A stretch of DNA of 54,985 nt, taken from Sandaracinaceae bacterium (lineage in GTDB: Bacteria > Myxococcota_A > Polyangia > Polyangiales > Sandaracinaceae). How positions within the stretch are numbered: position 1 is the first letter of the stretch; the number at the start of each line of letters is the position of its first letter. Below, one piece after another: positions 37,838 through 45,944 of this stretch. The translations under genes were made by a program, and so were the position numbers. Below the pieces are notes generated by a model. It was not told the DNA's origin and made no database searches. It saw only the letters and a program-made list of their open reading frames with translations. The stretch lies in NCBI GenBank assembly GCA_019694315.1, contig JAIBCE010000010.1, forward strand, positions 1-54,985. The letters run 5' to 3'.

Positions 37838-37984
37838 GCTCGACTGGCCCGCTCGACTGGCACGCTCGACTGGCACGCTCGACTGGCACGCTGACTGGCA
37901 CGCTGACTGGCACGCTCGACTGGCACGCTGACTGATAGTCTCGACCGACACTCTCGACTGGCACTCTCGACCACTCTCGAGGAA
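37838..37984 (+). repeat. 12/13-bp tandem array in the alc leader
   Basis: About ten head-to-tail units of gctcgactggcac (13 bp) or gctgactggcac (12 bp), degenerating towards the 3' end. The array fills the gap between allantoinase and allantoicase and stops right before the gaggaacg ribosome site of alc. No protein is likely to be encoded. Unit lengths that are not all multiples of three fit a noncoding role. The core gactggca is shared with 10081-10167. Confidence 0.9.
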
Positions 37985-37991
37985 CGAAGAC

Positions 37992-39044
37992 ATGAGCAAA
38001 GACCTGGGTGGCGCCGCATTCGTCGGCCTGATCGATCTCGCAGCCGAGGACATGGGCGGACGCGCCCTCGCGTGCAGCGACGACTTCTTCGCGGGCATGG
38101 AGAACATGCTCAAGCCGGGGCGCGGTGTGTTCCTGCCGGACGAGTACACCGACCGCGGCAAGTGGATGGATGGCTGGGAGAGCCGCCGCAAGCGCGGGCC
38201 GGGCCACGACTGGTGCATCGTGCGCCTCGGCGTGCGCGGCGTGGTGAAGGCGGTCGACATCGACACGAACCACTTCCTCGGCAATCACCCGCCGTATGCC
38301 TCGCTCGAGGCGACGCGGGCGCCGTTCGACGCGGACGTGGCGAGCCTCGAGGCCGCGAGCTGGACGGAGATCCTGCCGCAGTCGCCGCTGCGCCCTGGCT
38401 CGCAGAACCTCTTCGCGATCTCCGCGAGCGAGCCCTACACGCACCTCAGGCTTCGCATCTATCCCGACGGCGGGGTGGCGCGCTTCAAGGTGTGGGGCGC
38501 GGCCGATCCGGACTGGGAGCGCACCGAGATCGACGACGAGACCAAGCCTCGCCTCCGCGCGGGCGAGGTCGACCTCGCGTCGGTGCGCAACGGCGCGCTG
38601 GCGCTCGCGTGCAGCGACTCGTTCTTCGGCCCGATGAACAACCTCATCGCGCCTGGTCGCGCCGTGAACATGGGCGGTGGCTGGGAGACCCGTCGCAAGC
38701 GCCTGCCCGGCCACGACTGGATCCTGGTGCGCCTCGGCGCGCCCGGATCGCTCGGGCTCGTGGAGGTGGACACCAACCACTTCAAGGGCAACTACCCGGA
38801 TCGCTTCGCGCTGCGCGGCATCCACGCGCCGGGCGCGAAGATCACCGATCTCGTGCCCGTCGGCAGCTACGGCGGCGGCGAGGCGGCGTGGACCACGGTG
38901 ATCGGCGAGACGAAGCTCTCGGCCTCGACGCGGCACTTCTTCCGCGACGAGCTCTCGGCGAAGGGCCCCTTCACCCACCTCCGCCTCGACGTGTTCCCCG
39001 ACGGTGGCGTGAGCCGGCTGCGGGCGTGGGGCGCGCGCTCGTGA
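37992..39044 (+). CDS. alc: Allantoicase
   Basis: A 350-residue protein made of two related halves, as in the family. Each half has an ACSD(D/S)FFxxMxN(M/L) segment, a W(E/D)(S/T)RRKR segment and a DTNHFxGN(H/Y)P segment. It hydrolyses allantoate to ureidoglycolate and urea. Its ATG follows a good gaggaacgaagac ribosome site just after the 12/13-bp array. Its stop overlaps the next GTG start (GTGA). Confidence 0.96.
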   Translation: MSKDLGGAAFVGLIDLAAEDMGGRALACSDDFFAGMENMLKPGRGVFLPDEYTDRGKWMDGWESRRKRGPGHDWCIVRLGVRGVVKAVDIDTNHFLGNHPPYASLEATRAPFDADVASLEAASWTEILPQSPLRPGSQNLFAISASEPYTHLRLRIYPDGGVARFKVWGAADPDWERTEIDDETKPRLRAGEVDLASVRNGALALACSDSFFGPMNNLIAPGRAVNMGGGWETRRKRLPGHDWILVRLGAPGSLGLVEVDTNHFKGNYPDRFALRGIHAPGAKITDLVPVGSYGGGEAAWTTVIGETKLSASTRHFFRDELSAKGPFTHLRLDVFPDGGVSRLRAWGARS

Positions 39045-39553
39045 GCGATCCGAGCGCGGTGCTCGATGCCGCGAGCGAGGCCGCCGCGCGCGCCATGCTC
39101 ACGCGCTGCTGCGGCGCCGCGCGCTGGGTCGAGGGCATGCTGGCGAGGCGCCCGTTCGGCTCGCGCGAGGCCCTCCTCCGCGCCGCCGACGAGGTGTGGG
39201 CCTCGGCCTCGCGCGACGACGTGCTCGAGGCGCTCACGCACCACCCGCGCATCGGCGCGAACATGGACGAGCTCCGCAAGAAGTTCGCGTCGACCGCGAC
39301 CTGGTCGGCGGGAGAGCAAGCGGGAGCCGCCGCCGCGAGCGAGGAGACGCTGGTGGCGCTGCGCGACGGAAACGTCCGCTACGAGGCCCGCTTCGGACAC
39401 ATCTTCGTGGTGTGCGCGACGGGCAAGACGGCGGCCGAGATGCTCGCGCTCCTCGAGGCGCGCATGCCCAACGACGCCGAGACCGAGATCCGCGTCGCGC
39501 AGGGCGAGCAGGGCAAGATCACCAAGATCCGACTGGAGAAGCTCTCCGCATGA
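39041..39553 (+). CDS. uraD: OHCU decarboxylase
   Basis: A 170-residue protein from a GTG overlapping the alc stop. The family signature HHPRIGAN is at its centre, with EQAGAAAASEETLVALRDGN and RFGHIFVVCATGKTAAEML following. It decarboxylates 2-oxo-4-hydroxy-4-carboxy-5-ureidoimidazoline to S-allantoin. It overlaps the uraH start (ATGA). Confidence 0.93.
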   Translation: MSDPSAVLDAASEAAARAMLTRCCGAARWVEGMLARRPFGSREALLRAADEVWASASRDDVLEALTHHPRIGANMDELRKKFASTATWSAGEQAGAAAASEETLVALRDGNVRYEARFGHIFVVCATGKTAAEMLALLEARMPNDAETEIRVAQGEQGKITKIRLEKLSA

Positions 39554-39897
39554 CCGCACGAAGCCCCATCACCACCCACGTCCTCGACGTCTCGCTGGGC
39601 AAGCCCGCGCGCGGAGTCCCCGTGCGCCTCGAGCGCCTCGAGGGCGGCGCGTTCGCGCACCTCGCGCACGGCGAGACCGACGCAGACGGACGCTGCTCGC
39701 AGCTGCTCGCGCCAGGCTCCCTCACCTCGGGCACCTACCGCATCCGCTTCGATCTCGATCCCTACTTCGCGATCGACGGTCGGCGCTCGTTCTACCCGCA
39801 CGTGGAGATCGTCTTCGTCGTCGAGCGAACGGACGAGCACTACCACGTGCCGCTCTTGCTCAGCCCCTTCGGGTACTCGACGTACCGCGGGAGCTGA
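39550..39897 (+). CDS. uraH: 5-Hydroxyisourate hydrolase (transthyretin-like)
   Basis: A 115-residue protein. It begins with the conserved TTHVLDVSLGKPA and ends with the family tail SPFGYSTYRGS, plus the HVEIVFVV strand and YHVPLLL. It hydrolyses 5-hydroxyisourate to the substrate of the OHCU decarboxylase next to it. It is the last gene of the cluster; hairpins follow 50 bases later. Confidence 0.97.
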   Translation: MTARSPITTHVLDVSLGKPARGVPVRLERLEGGAFAHLAHGETDADGRCSQLLAPGSLTSGTYRIRFDLDPYFAIDGRRSFYPHVEIVFVVERTDEHYHVPLLLSPFGYSTYRGS

Positions 39898-39946
39898 GAG
39901 ACCGAGAACGAATCGGCGCAGCGGGTCGCCTGGGACGCCTCGCGGC

Positions 39947-40024
39947 GGGGTCTGCGAAGCAGACCCCAGGAGCGCGCGAGAGAGCGAGGCTTGGGGAGCG
40001 TCGAGTTGGAGAGTTGCTCCCCAA
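39947..40024. terminator. Two perfect hairpins after uraH
   Basis: First stem ggggtctgc (39947-39955), loop gaa, gcagacccc (39959-39967). Second stem ttggggagc (39991-39999), 16-base loop, gctccccaa (40016-40024). There is no T run. They lie between the urate operon and the broken lipoprotein genes converging on it, and the second marks the point where homology of the pseudogene stops. They could terminate transcription or be part of an intergenic repeat. Confidence 0.45.
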
Positions 40025-40727
40025 CTGCTCCGCGACTCGCTCTGGCGTTCCGATCGTCGAGCCGACACGCGTCGTGCGCCAGATCTTGCGTCCAAGGCCT
40101 CCTCCGGTCTCTCGTGCGAAGTAGAGCGCGTTCGCGGTCACGAACGGGGAGACTTCAGCGGCGGTCGTCGAGGTGGCCGTGACAGCGGCGGAGCTGTCGA
40201 ACGCGACGGCCGAGCTCGATCGGTGTCCGAACATGAGGTCTGCTTCGCCGGAGTTGTCTCGCCGGAAAAACAGGTCGAGTCCCGTCTCATCGAACGCGGG
40301 CTCGGTCTCGTGGTACGCGGTCGCGAGCCCGTCGAATCGATGCGGCGTCCCGAACGTGCCCGTCGGACTCGTTCGTTCGGCGGCCCAGATGTCGCGACCG
40401 CCAGCGTTGGGGGCGCGAACCGAGACGAACGCGATCTGCAGCTGGTCGGCCGTGAGCGAAGCGGTGCTGCTATCTGCGCCTCCGGGATCGAGCGCGCCCA
40501 TCTCGGTGTGCCGAACTCGCTTCCGCTCTCGCATCGCCTCGGACCCGCGTCGACGGTCGTGGCATCCGTAGCGATCGGGGCATCGATCGCGAATGCATCG
40601 CGCGAGGGCGCGTCCGGGGACGACTCACCCGTGTCGGGCGCGGAGCTCGTAGCTCCATGCCCGTGTCCGGCCGGTACGGGCGAGCTACAGGAGCGAGAAG
40701 CACGACCACACCGATGCTCTTCTTCAT
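40012..40727 (-). pseudogene. Broken PD40/TolB-like lipoprotein paralogue (copy 3)
   Basis: Remains of a lipoprotein like the intact gene at 41271. The signal start MKKSIGVVVLLAPVA is followed by a frameshift. The linker then reads in another frame (DTGESSPDAPSRDAF) and the body in a third (TADQLQIAFVSVRAPNAG, RDIWAAERTSPTGTFG, LYFARETGGGLG). It aligns with the first three blades of the intact protein and then ends at a hairpin near 40016, missing about the last 95 residues. Inactive by these criteria. Confidence 0.75.
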
Positions 40728-40821
40728 GTTCGGCCTCCTCGATGAATCAGCAATCAGCTACCGGTGCGGGGGATGACTGCGGCTCGCGCATTCGCGCCCG
40801 GCCGCGCTCGGGGGGCGAAGG

Positions 40822-41233
40822 CCATCACGAACGCGTCGATGCCGCGGCCTCGAACGGCGGGTCGACCCGTTCGCGCACCGCGGCCCAAAGGTCTGCACGA
40901 CCTGCGGTCGGACTCCGCTCACTCCCGAAGACCACCGACAGCTCGTTTCGCGAGAGCGCGATGCCACCGTCGTCGTCTGTGCTGTCGAGACGCAGGACGA
41001 GCGATAGCCCCAGGTCGTGGGCTCGCGGCAACGCGGCGTTTCGCGCCCGGTGTCAGCGTTCGACACCGCATCGACGCTCCAAACTAGACGGCATCCTGGC
41101 CATGCGCGTCGACGCCGGGTGCGTCCAGGCTGAATGTGAACGCACCGGCGGGCGAAGTCGCGTCGGGAGGCGGCACCGGTGTGCTGCAAGCAACGAGGGC
41201 GAGGGCCGAGAGAGCGACAGCGTGTTTGGTCAT
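40822..41233 (-). pseudogene. Broken PD40/TolB-like lipoprotein paralogue (copy 2)
   Basis: Starts with an intact lipoprotein signal and linker (MTKHAVALSALALVACSTPV) that matches the intact gene closely, but hits a stop after about 50 residues. A further piece in another frame (DDGGIALSRNELSVVFGSER, ADLWAAVRERVDPPFEA) matches the first propeller blade of the intact gene. Later blades are missing. A tandem duplicate that has decayed. Confidence 0.75.
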
Positions 41234-41270
41234 GTGGCCTTTCGGCAGTGCGGGGCGCACGAACACTTGC

Positions 41271-42278
41271 TCATCGCTCCGCGACGTAGAGATCGAAATC
41301 CGCACTCCCCGCGCGCTCGCTGTAGAGGTACAGGCGGCAACCATCCGGCGACAGCCAACTCGGTCGATCGGGGCCGGTCGAGTTGACCGCGGGTTCCAGC
41401 GCAATGTCGCTGAAGGTTCCGGAAGGGGTGGAGCGGTGCGCGACCCAGACATCGACATCCCCCATCGATCCACTTCGATCACTCGAGAAGTAGATCGTGA
41501 GGCCATCACTCGAGAGCACCGGATTCCCGTCACTCGTAGCCGAAACGAGCTCGGGCACGGGCTCAGGCGCGCCAAAGGTCGCGCCGTCGGCGGCACGAAA
41601 GATGTCGTAGTTTCCCGCACCACGTTCACGATCCGACATGAACCAAACGAATCCCCCGGACACGAACGGGTTGAGCTCGTACGCACCTGAGTTCAGCCCG
41701 CTGGCTGAGACCGGCGGGGAGAACGCACCGCCCGCGACGGTCCTGCTCGTGAGCCAGATGTCGTAGTCGGCTGTCACCCCTCCGGGGCGGTAGACGGCCA
41801 AGAGGAGTCGCATCCCATCGGGCGTGAGGTGCGGGTGAAGCTCCGCTCCCTCGGCGTCGTACGTATCTGGGAGCGAGCTGGGCTCCGCGAAGGGTTCGAA
41901 GCGGTCCGTACGATTGGCGACCCAGACGTCGTGCGTTCCATCTCGGTTGGAACTGAAGTAGATCGTGCGTTCGTCGGCGCTGAGCGTCGCGCCCGTATCC
42001 ACTGCCGCGGAATTGACGACCGCCAGGAGGGTCGGCATGCCGAACGCAGACCGGGGGTCGCAGACCCGCGGGCCAGCGTCGGCGCGGAAGGCATCGACGC
42101 TCGAGACGGCATCTACGGCCGGTGCGTCCAGGCTCGGCGCGTCGACGCCGGGTGCGTCCAGGCTGAGTGTGAACGCATCGGCGGGTGAAGTCGCGTCGGG
42201 CGGCCGCACGGGCACTGGCGTGCTGCAAGCAGCCAACACGGTCAAGAGAAGCGTGAATCGAGTCGAGCGCATGGTCAT
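41271..42278 (-). CDS. PD40 (TolB-like propeller) lipoprotein
   Basis: A 335-residue predicted lipoprotein from ATG 42278 (MTMRSTRFTLLL); a second ATG lies at 42272. The lipobox is VLAACSTP. An Ala/Asp-rich linker (DAPGVDAPSLDAPAVDA) leads to WD40-like PD40 repeats: TLSADERTIYFSSNRDGTHD, LTPDGMRLLLAVYR, VLSSDGLTIYFSSDRSGS and LSPDGCRLYLYSER. It is the only intact one of three tandem copies. PD40 proteins bind partner proteins in the periplasm; its partner is unknown. Confidence 0.85.
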   Translation of the reverse strand: MTMRSTRFTLLLTVLAACSTPVPVRPPDATSPADAFTLSLDAPGVDAPSLDAPAVDAVSSVDAFRADAGPRVCDPRSAFGMPTLLAVVNSAAVDTGATLSADERTIYFSSNRDGTHDVWVANRTDRFEPFAEPSSLPDTYDAEGAELHPHLTPDGMRLLLAVYRPGGVTADYDIWLTSRTVAGGAFSPPVSASGLNSGAYELNPFVSGGFVWFMSDRERGAGNYDIFRAADGATFGAPEPVPELVSATSDGNPVLSSDGLTIYFSSDRSGSMGDVDVWVAHRSTPSGTFSDIALEPAVNSTGPDRPSWLSPDGCRLYLYSERAGSADFDLYVAER

Positions 42279-42543
42279 CCTTCGTTGGTTCGAAACGCGG
42301 TCAGGGGCCGCGCTCGACGAGATCGTAGTCCGTACGAACCGCACCCCCGATGGTGACAGGAGCCTCTCCACGGTCGTGATGCACCTCGAGGAAGGCTCTC
42401 ACCGGGTGGTGCGGGGCGTCAACGAGCGCCGTCCGGCGGTCTCGTGGGCTCGCAAGAGGGGCCGTCGCCGGGGTCTTGGCGCCCGCGGCCGTGCTCCGGG
42501 CGCACCTGTGCCTTGGCACGCGCCCCTCGCACCGCGGCGGCGT

Positions 42544-44110
42544 TCACGGGCCGAAGTCGAAGCCTTGCTGCGGTGGCCCTCTGGCGGGACGGATCGGCTC
42601 GAGTGAGGCAGGCCCTTGGCGCGGAGCAGACGGGCCAAGCCCTTGCGATCGAAGATAGTCGCCACGTCGTTCGCGGCGGTCAGCCGCGAACCAACGACGG
42701 AGCATGCGGTGGCCGCAGGGGCACGCGAGCACCATTTGCTCCCGGTGCTCGGTTCGCTTCGCTCACCTTGCGCGCGGTGTCCGCGCCTGCACTGCCAGCC
42801 CATGCTTCATGAGTTCACAAGACGTCGCGTTGCGAGGGCGTTGCCGTTCTTCGTCGTCGCGCTCGGGCACCACGCGCGGGCGGCGCGCGGAGTGCGCTGC
42901 GAGCACCCCTCGCCAAATAGAGCACCTGGTTGGTGCGCGGTCTGGGCACGAGCGAGCACAACCTCTCCAAGAAGGTGTCGGCGCCCATCGAGAGCCACGC
43001 CGTGCCGTCTCTCCAGGGGCTCTTGAGCTCGAGGGCCACCTGCTCGGCAGGTAAAAGGCGCAGTCGTCGATCCGCCAGAGGGGGGCGCAGGAGATAGCGG
43101 CACAGATTCTCGAGGCGCTCGCGGTCCTCGGCGCGCACTGGTCTGTTCGCCGCGCAGGCGCGGCGTGCTTGGGGACGCCGCCCCCAAACCCCGCACTACG
43201 ACTCGCGGCTGACTCGCTGAGTCAGCCTCTCGGTCGTGGCCTCCAGATCGAAGCCGTCCACTCTTGTCTTCAGCTTCCGATCGGGCTCGCCGTCGTGGTC
43301 GGAATCGGTGCCTTGGGGAGCGTGCTTGTTAGTGCCGCGGCGTGCAGCCGAACGAGAGAGGGCCTGTGCGAGGGCCTGCTCCGCGGAACTGTCATGCTCG
43401 ACGGCTCTGCGCTCGAGGAGCTTCTGCACGCGCTCGGCGATGGTCGTGCAGAGCGTCTCGAGCCCGTCCGGCGCTTCGATGGGTGTGAAGGCACCGAGCG
43501 CGTCGTACACACCGTCCACGGAGAGCGAATGGAAGTGAACGTTCAGCGCGAGGTCGCTCCCGAACCTCTGCACGGCGGTGATGCTGGCCCTACGTCCGTC
43601 GGCGATGCCGAACTCGCGGCCCTTGTCGCGATACCAGGCCTCGATCACGCGCGCGGCAACGCCGTGAACCGCGAGCGTGAGGTCGTGGTGGTAGGCGAGC
43701 GGTACGCGCAGCTCGAAGGGGAGCGAGAGCACCCATTGTCGTACGCGTACGCGAGGCAGCACGGCGCTCACCCAGTGGCGCGCCATCTCCGTCATCCTTC
43801 GGCCCATGCAGCGCGGGCAGAAGCCTCGGCCCTTGCACGAGAGCCCCACGAGCCGGTCCTCGCCGCAGTGCCCGCACACGAAGTGCACGGCTCCGAGCGC
43901 GAGCACCCCGCAGCCCAAGTAGTCGGGCAGATCGTCCACCACAAAGCTGGGTGATCGCGATTCCCCCGCGAGATCTGCTCGGGGCTGTTGCCCGGCTGGC
44001 GGGCGAGGTCGATGTCGGCGGGGCTCACGGTCTTGATGTGCCCAGCATTGGGATCGGCCTTCGAGGCCGCGTCGAGTTGCTCCCCCTGCAGCGCGAAGGC
44101 GCAGCAACAC
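42544..44110 (-). pseudogene. IS91-family transposase, disrupted
   Basis: The first part (to 43196) carries the IS91 zinc-finger pattern CGHCGEDRLVGLSCKGRGFC, the segment RVRVRQWVLSLPFELR and the LNVHFHSLSVDGVY motif of this Y2-type family. A TAG stop at 43196-43198 interrupts it; the same frame then resumes (RAEDRERLENLCRYLLRPPL) to 42815. A frameshift leads to the C-terminal part (VLACPCGHRMLRRWFAA, to 42544). With a nonsense and a frameshift it is not expected to be functional. Its 5' end abuts the 3' end of the GGDEF gene (5 bases), suggesting insertion there. Terminal oriIS/terIS ends were not resolved. Confidence 0.8.
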
Positions 44111-44114
44111 TGCG

Positions 44115-45092
44115 TCAGGCCGCGAGGGGCTTCGTGGGCGGCCGGCGCGTGGGGCGCTGCGAGTCGAGACGCGAGATCCCCGCGACCACCACGCGATCGC
44201 GGCCCTCGCGCTTGGCCCGGTAGAGCGCGGTGTCCGCCATGGCCACGAGCTCGTCGGCCGTTCGGGGCCCCGTGCTGCCCATCATCCCGGCCACACCGAA
44301 GCTCGCGGTGACGGAGAACGCGTGCGCGCCCGCGCGATGCTCTGCCTGCGCGATCGCGCTCCGGAAGCGCTCGGCCACCTCCGCGCCCCCCTGGATGTCG
44401 GTGTGCGGCATGACGATGACGATCTCCTCACCGCCATAGCGCGCGGCGAGATCGGTCTTGCGAAGGCCCTGCTCCACGATGCGCGCGACCGCGCGCAGGA
44501 CCTCGTCTCCGACCGTGTGTCCGTGCGTGTCGTTGACGCGCTTGAAGTGATCGACGTCGAGCAGCGCGATCGAGAGCGGCGCGCCGTAGCGCTGCGAGCG
44601 CGAGACCTCCACGGTCATCGCCTCGTCGAGGGCCCGTCGGTTGAGGAGGCCCGTGAGCGGATCGGTCCGCGAGAGCGCGAGCAGGCGCTCGTTGGCCACT
44701 GCGAGCTCCTCCTGCACCTGCTTGAGCCGCAGGTGCAGGCGCACGCGCGCCACGAGCTCGCGGGGATGGAACGGCCGCACCACGTAGTCCGAGGCGCCCG
44801 CCTCGAGGAGATCGGCCTTGTGCCCCTCGTCCGCGTCCGACGTGAGGACGATGACCGGGATGCGCAGGAGGCGCGCGTGCTGCTTCCGGAGCTCGAGGAA
44901 CGTGCGTCCCCCCGCGCCGGGCATGTTGAGGTCGCAGATGACGAGGTCCGGCTTCTCCGACACGAGCGACCGGAACCCCGAGAAGCCGTCGCTCGCCGCG
45001 AGGAAGTGATCGAAGAGGCCGCCCTTCTCGACCGCCTCGCGGGTGACCTGGCGCAGAAGGGCGCTGTCATCGATGATCAGGACCGTCGGCAC
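44115..45092 (-). CDS. Response regulator-GGDEF diguanylate cyclase
   Basis: A 325-residue protein from a GTG start (VPTVLIIDDSALLRQ). The receiver has the DD pair, a phospho-Asp in LVICDLNMPG and ASDYVVRPFH, where the usual Lys is Arg. The GGDEF domain shows DPLTGLLNRRALDE, LDVDHFKRVNDTHGH and the active-site loop GGEEI. Diguanylate cyclases of this WspR/PleD-like type are usually active with GGEEF; the final Ile is unusual. An IS91 remnant follows within 5 bases of the stop. The upstream 220 bases to the attachment site hold no clear gene. Confidence 0.9.
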   Translation of the reverse strand: MPTVLIIDDSALLRQVTREAVEKGGLFDHFLAASDGFSGFRSLVSEKPDLVICDLNMPGAGGRTFLELRKQHARLLRIPVIVLTSDADEGHKADLLEAGASDYVVRPFHPRELVARVRLHLRLKQVQEELAVANERLLALSRTDPLTGLLNRRALDEAMTVEVSRSQRYGAPLSIALLDVDHFKRVNDTHGHTVGDEVLRAVARIVEQGLRKTDLAARYGGEEIVIVMPHTDIQGGAEVAERFRSAIAQAEHRAGAHAFSVTASFGVAGMMGSTGPRTADELVAMADTALYRAKREGRDRVVVAGISRLDSQRPTRRPPTKPLAA

Positions 45093-45317
45093 ATCGTCGC
45101 GATCGGTCGTGATCCGAGCGATCTTGAGCGCGAAGTCGGCCCATCGGGCGCCGACCCGCAGCGCGCCGCCCGATCCCCGCGGACGGCCCCGGGCCGCACC
45201 CCCAACGACGCGATCGTCGGCCGAACGCTCGACAAGACCGAGGCCACCACCCCCGACGGGTGCTCAACGGAATGCCCGAGCCCACCCAGGGGCCCTTGGT
45301 ACGAGCCGTCCAGAAAC

Positions 45318-45371
45318 GACAAAACCCCGCATTTCTGCGGGGTCTTGAAGCGGGGTGGACGGGACTCGAAG
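45318..45371 (-). other. Putative attachment site: tRNA 3'-end-like segment plus terminator
   Basis: On the minus strand the segment reads TTCGAGTCCCGTCCACCCCGC, followed by a terminator hairpin. TTCGAGT with the following CCCGT matches a tRNA T-loop and 3' T-stem, and CACCCCGC an acceptor 3' strand. The 5' T-stem and the rest of a tRNA are absent on the other side, so only a 3' tRNA copy is present. This is the pattern left at one end of an element that integrates into a tRNA gene. Confidence 0.6.
45321..45343 (-). terminator. Rho-independent terminator
   Basis: Perfect 7-bp stem accccgc/gcggggt (45324-45330, 45337-45343) with loop atttct. On the minus strand it is followed by TTTTGTCG. It sits just after the tRNA-like 3' segment, as terminators follow tRNA genes, so it probably came with the attachment sequence. 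Confidence 0.8.
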
Positions 45372-45431
45372 CGCAGCCCCGTCGAGGAACGTCAGGGAAT
45401 CACGCGAACGGACGTCGACAAGGCATCTCGC

Positions 45432-45614
45432 GTGGGCCCAGAAACGCAGGGGGACGCGCCCCACGAGGTGCAACGCGTGACGCCTGTCACGGTGCCCGAC
45501 GTCTCGACGCTACGCGCCGCCGTCGAGGAACTGCGTCGTACCGGGCGCCACGACCTCGCCGACGCGCTCGAGGCGACCCTGCCGACGAAGAAGCGCCGAG
45601 CCTCGACGCGATGA
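45432..45614 (+). CDS. Small hypothetical protein
   Basis: About 60 residues from a GTG (VGPETQGDAP), ending PTKKRRASTR. It contains the helix LRAAVEELRRTGRHDLADAL and a basic C-terminus. No family recognised. The start is uncertain; several later GTG codons are possible. It precedes the small membrane protein on the same strand, next to the attachment site. Confidence 0.35.
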   Translation: MGPETQGDAPHEVQRVTPVTVPDVSTLRAAVEELRRTGRHDLADALEATLPTKKRRASTR

Positions 45615-45656
45615 CTCTGCGTGCCCGCAGTGGGCACGCTCTGACCGGAGACCACC

Positions 45657-45941
45657 ATGCTCGCAGCCCTCGGCCTCTTCGACCTCCTCTCGTGGCTCCT
45701 GCCGCTCGTCGTGGCGTTCCTCTTCTGGCGCCGCGTCGGCCGCTTCATGAACACCGTGGAGGCGCGCGCCGTGTCCCTCGACGAACGCCTCGAGCGCCTC
45801 GAGAAGCTCGCCCTCGCCGAGCCCTCGCGCCGCAAGCGTGCGTCGTCGCCCTCGTCGAGCTCGTCGGGCGTCGCGATGAACGATCGCGATCGCGCGCTCC
45901 TCGAGCTGGCCGCACAGAGCGATCGCGAGCGCGACGAGTAG
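45657..45941 (+). CDS. Small membrane protein with coiled coil
   Basis: A 94-residue protein with a GGAG ribosome site. One transmembrane helix (LSWLLPLVVAFLFWRRVG) is followed by a charged coiled-coil-like stretch (LDERLERLEKLAL) and a Ser-rich region. It could be a phage membrane accessory protein (holin- or spanin-like) but this is speculative. It converges with the tape measure gene with 3 bases between stops. Confidence 0.55.
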   Translation: MLAALGLFDLLSWLLPLVVAFLFWRRVGRFMNTVEARAVSLDERLERLEKLALAEPSRRKRASSPSSSSSGVAMNDRDRALLELAAQSDRERDE

Positions 45942-45944
45942 CGC

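Noticed and set aside
37838..37984. CRISPR array or sigma54 promoter
   Set aside because: Units are contiguous with no unique spacers and are too short for CRISPR. TGGCAC boxes occur but no TTGC box lies at the right distance for a sigma54 promoter.
45318..45500. Complete tRNA gene
   Set aside because: Only the T-loop, 3' T-stem and acceptor 3' half are present; the matching 5' T-stem and acceptor strand are absent upstream on the minus strand.
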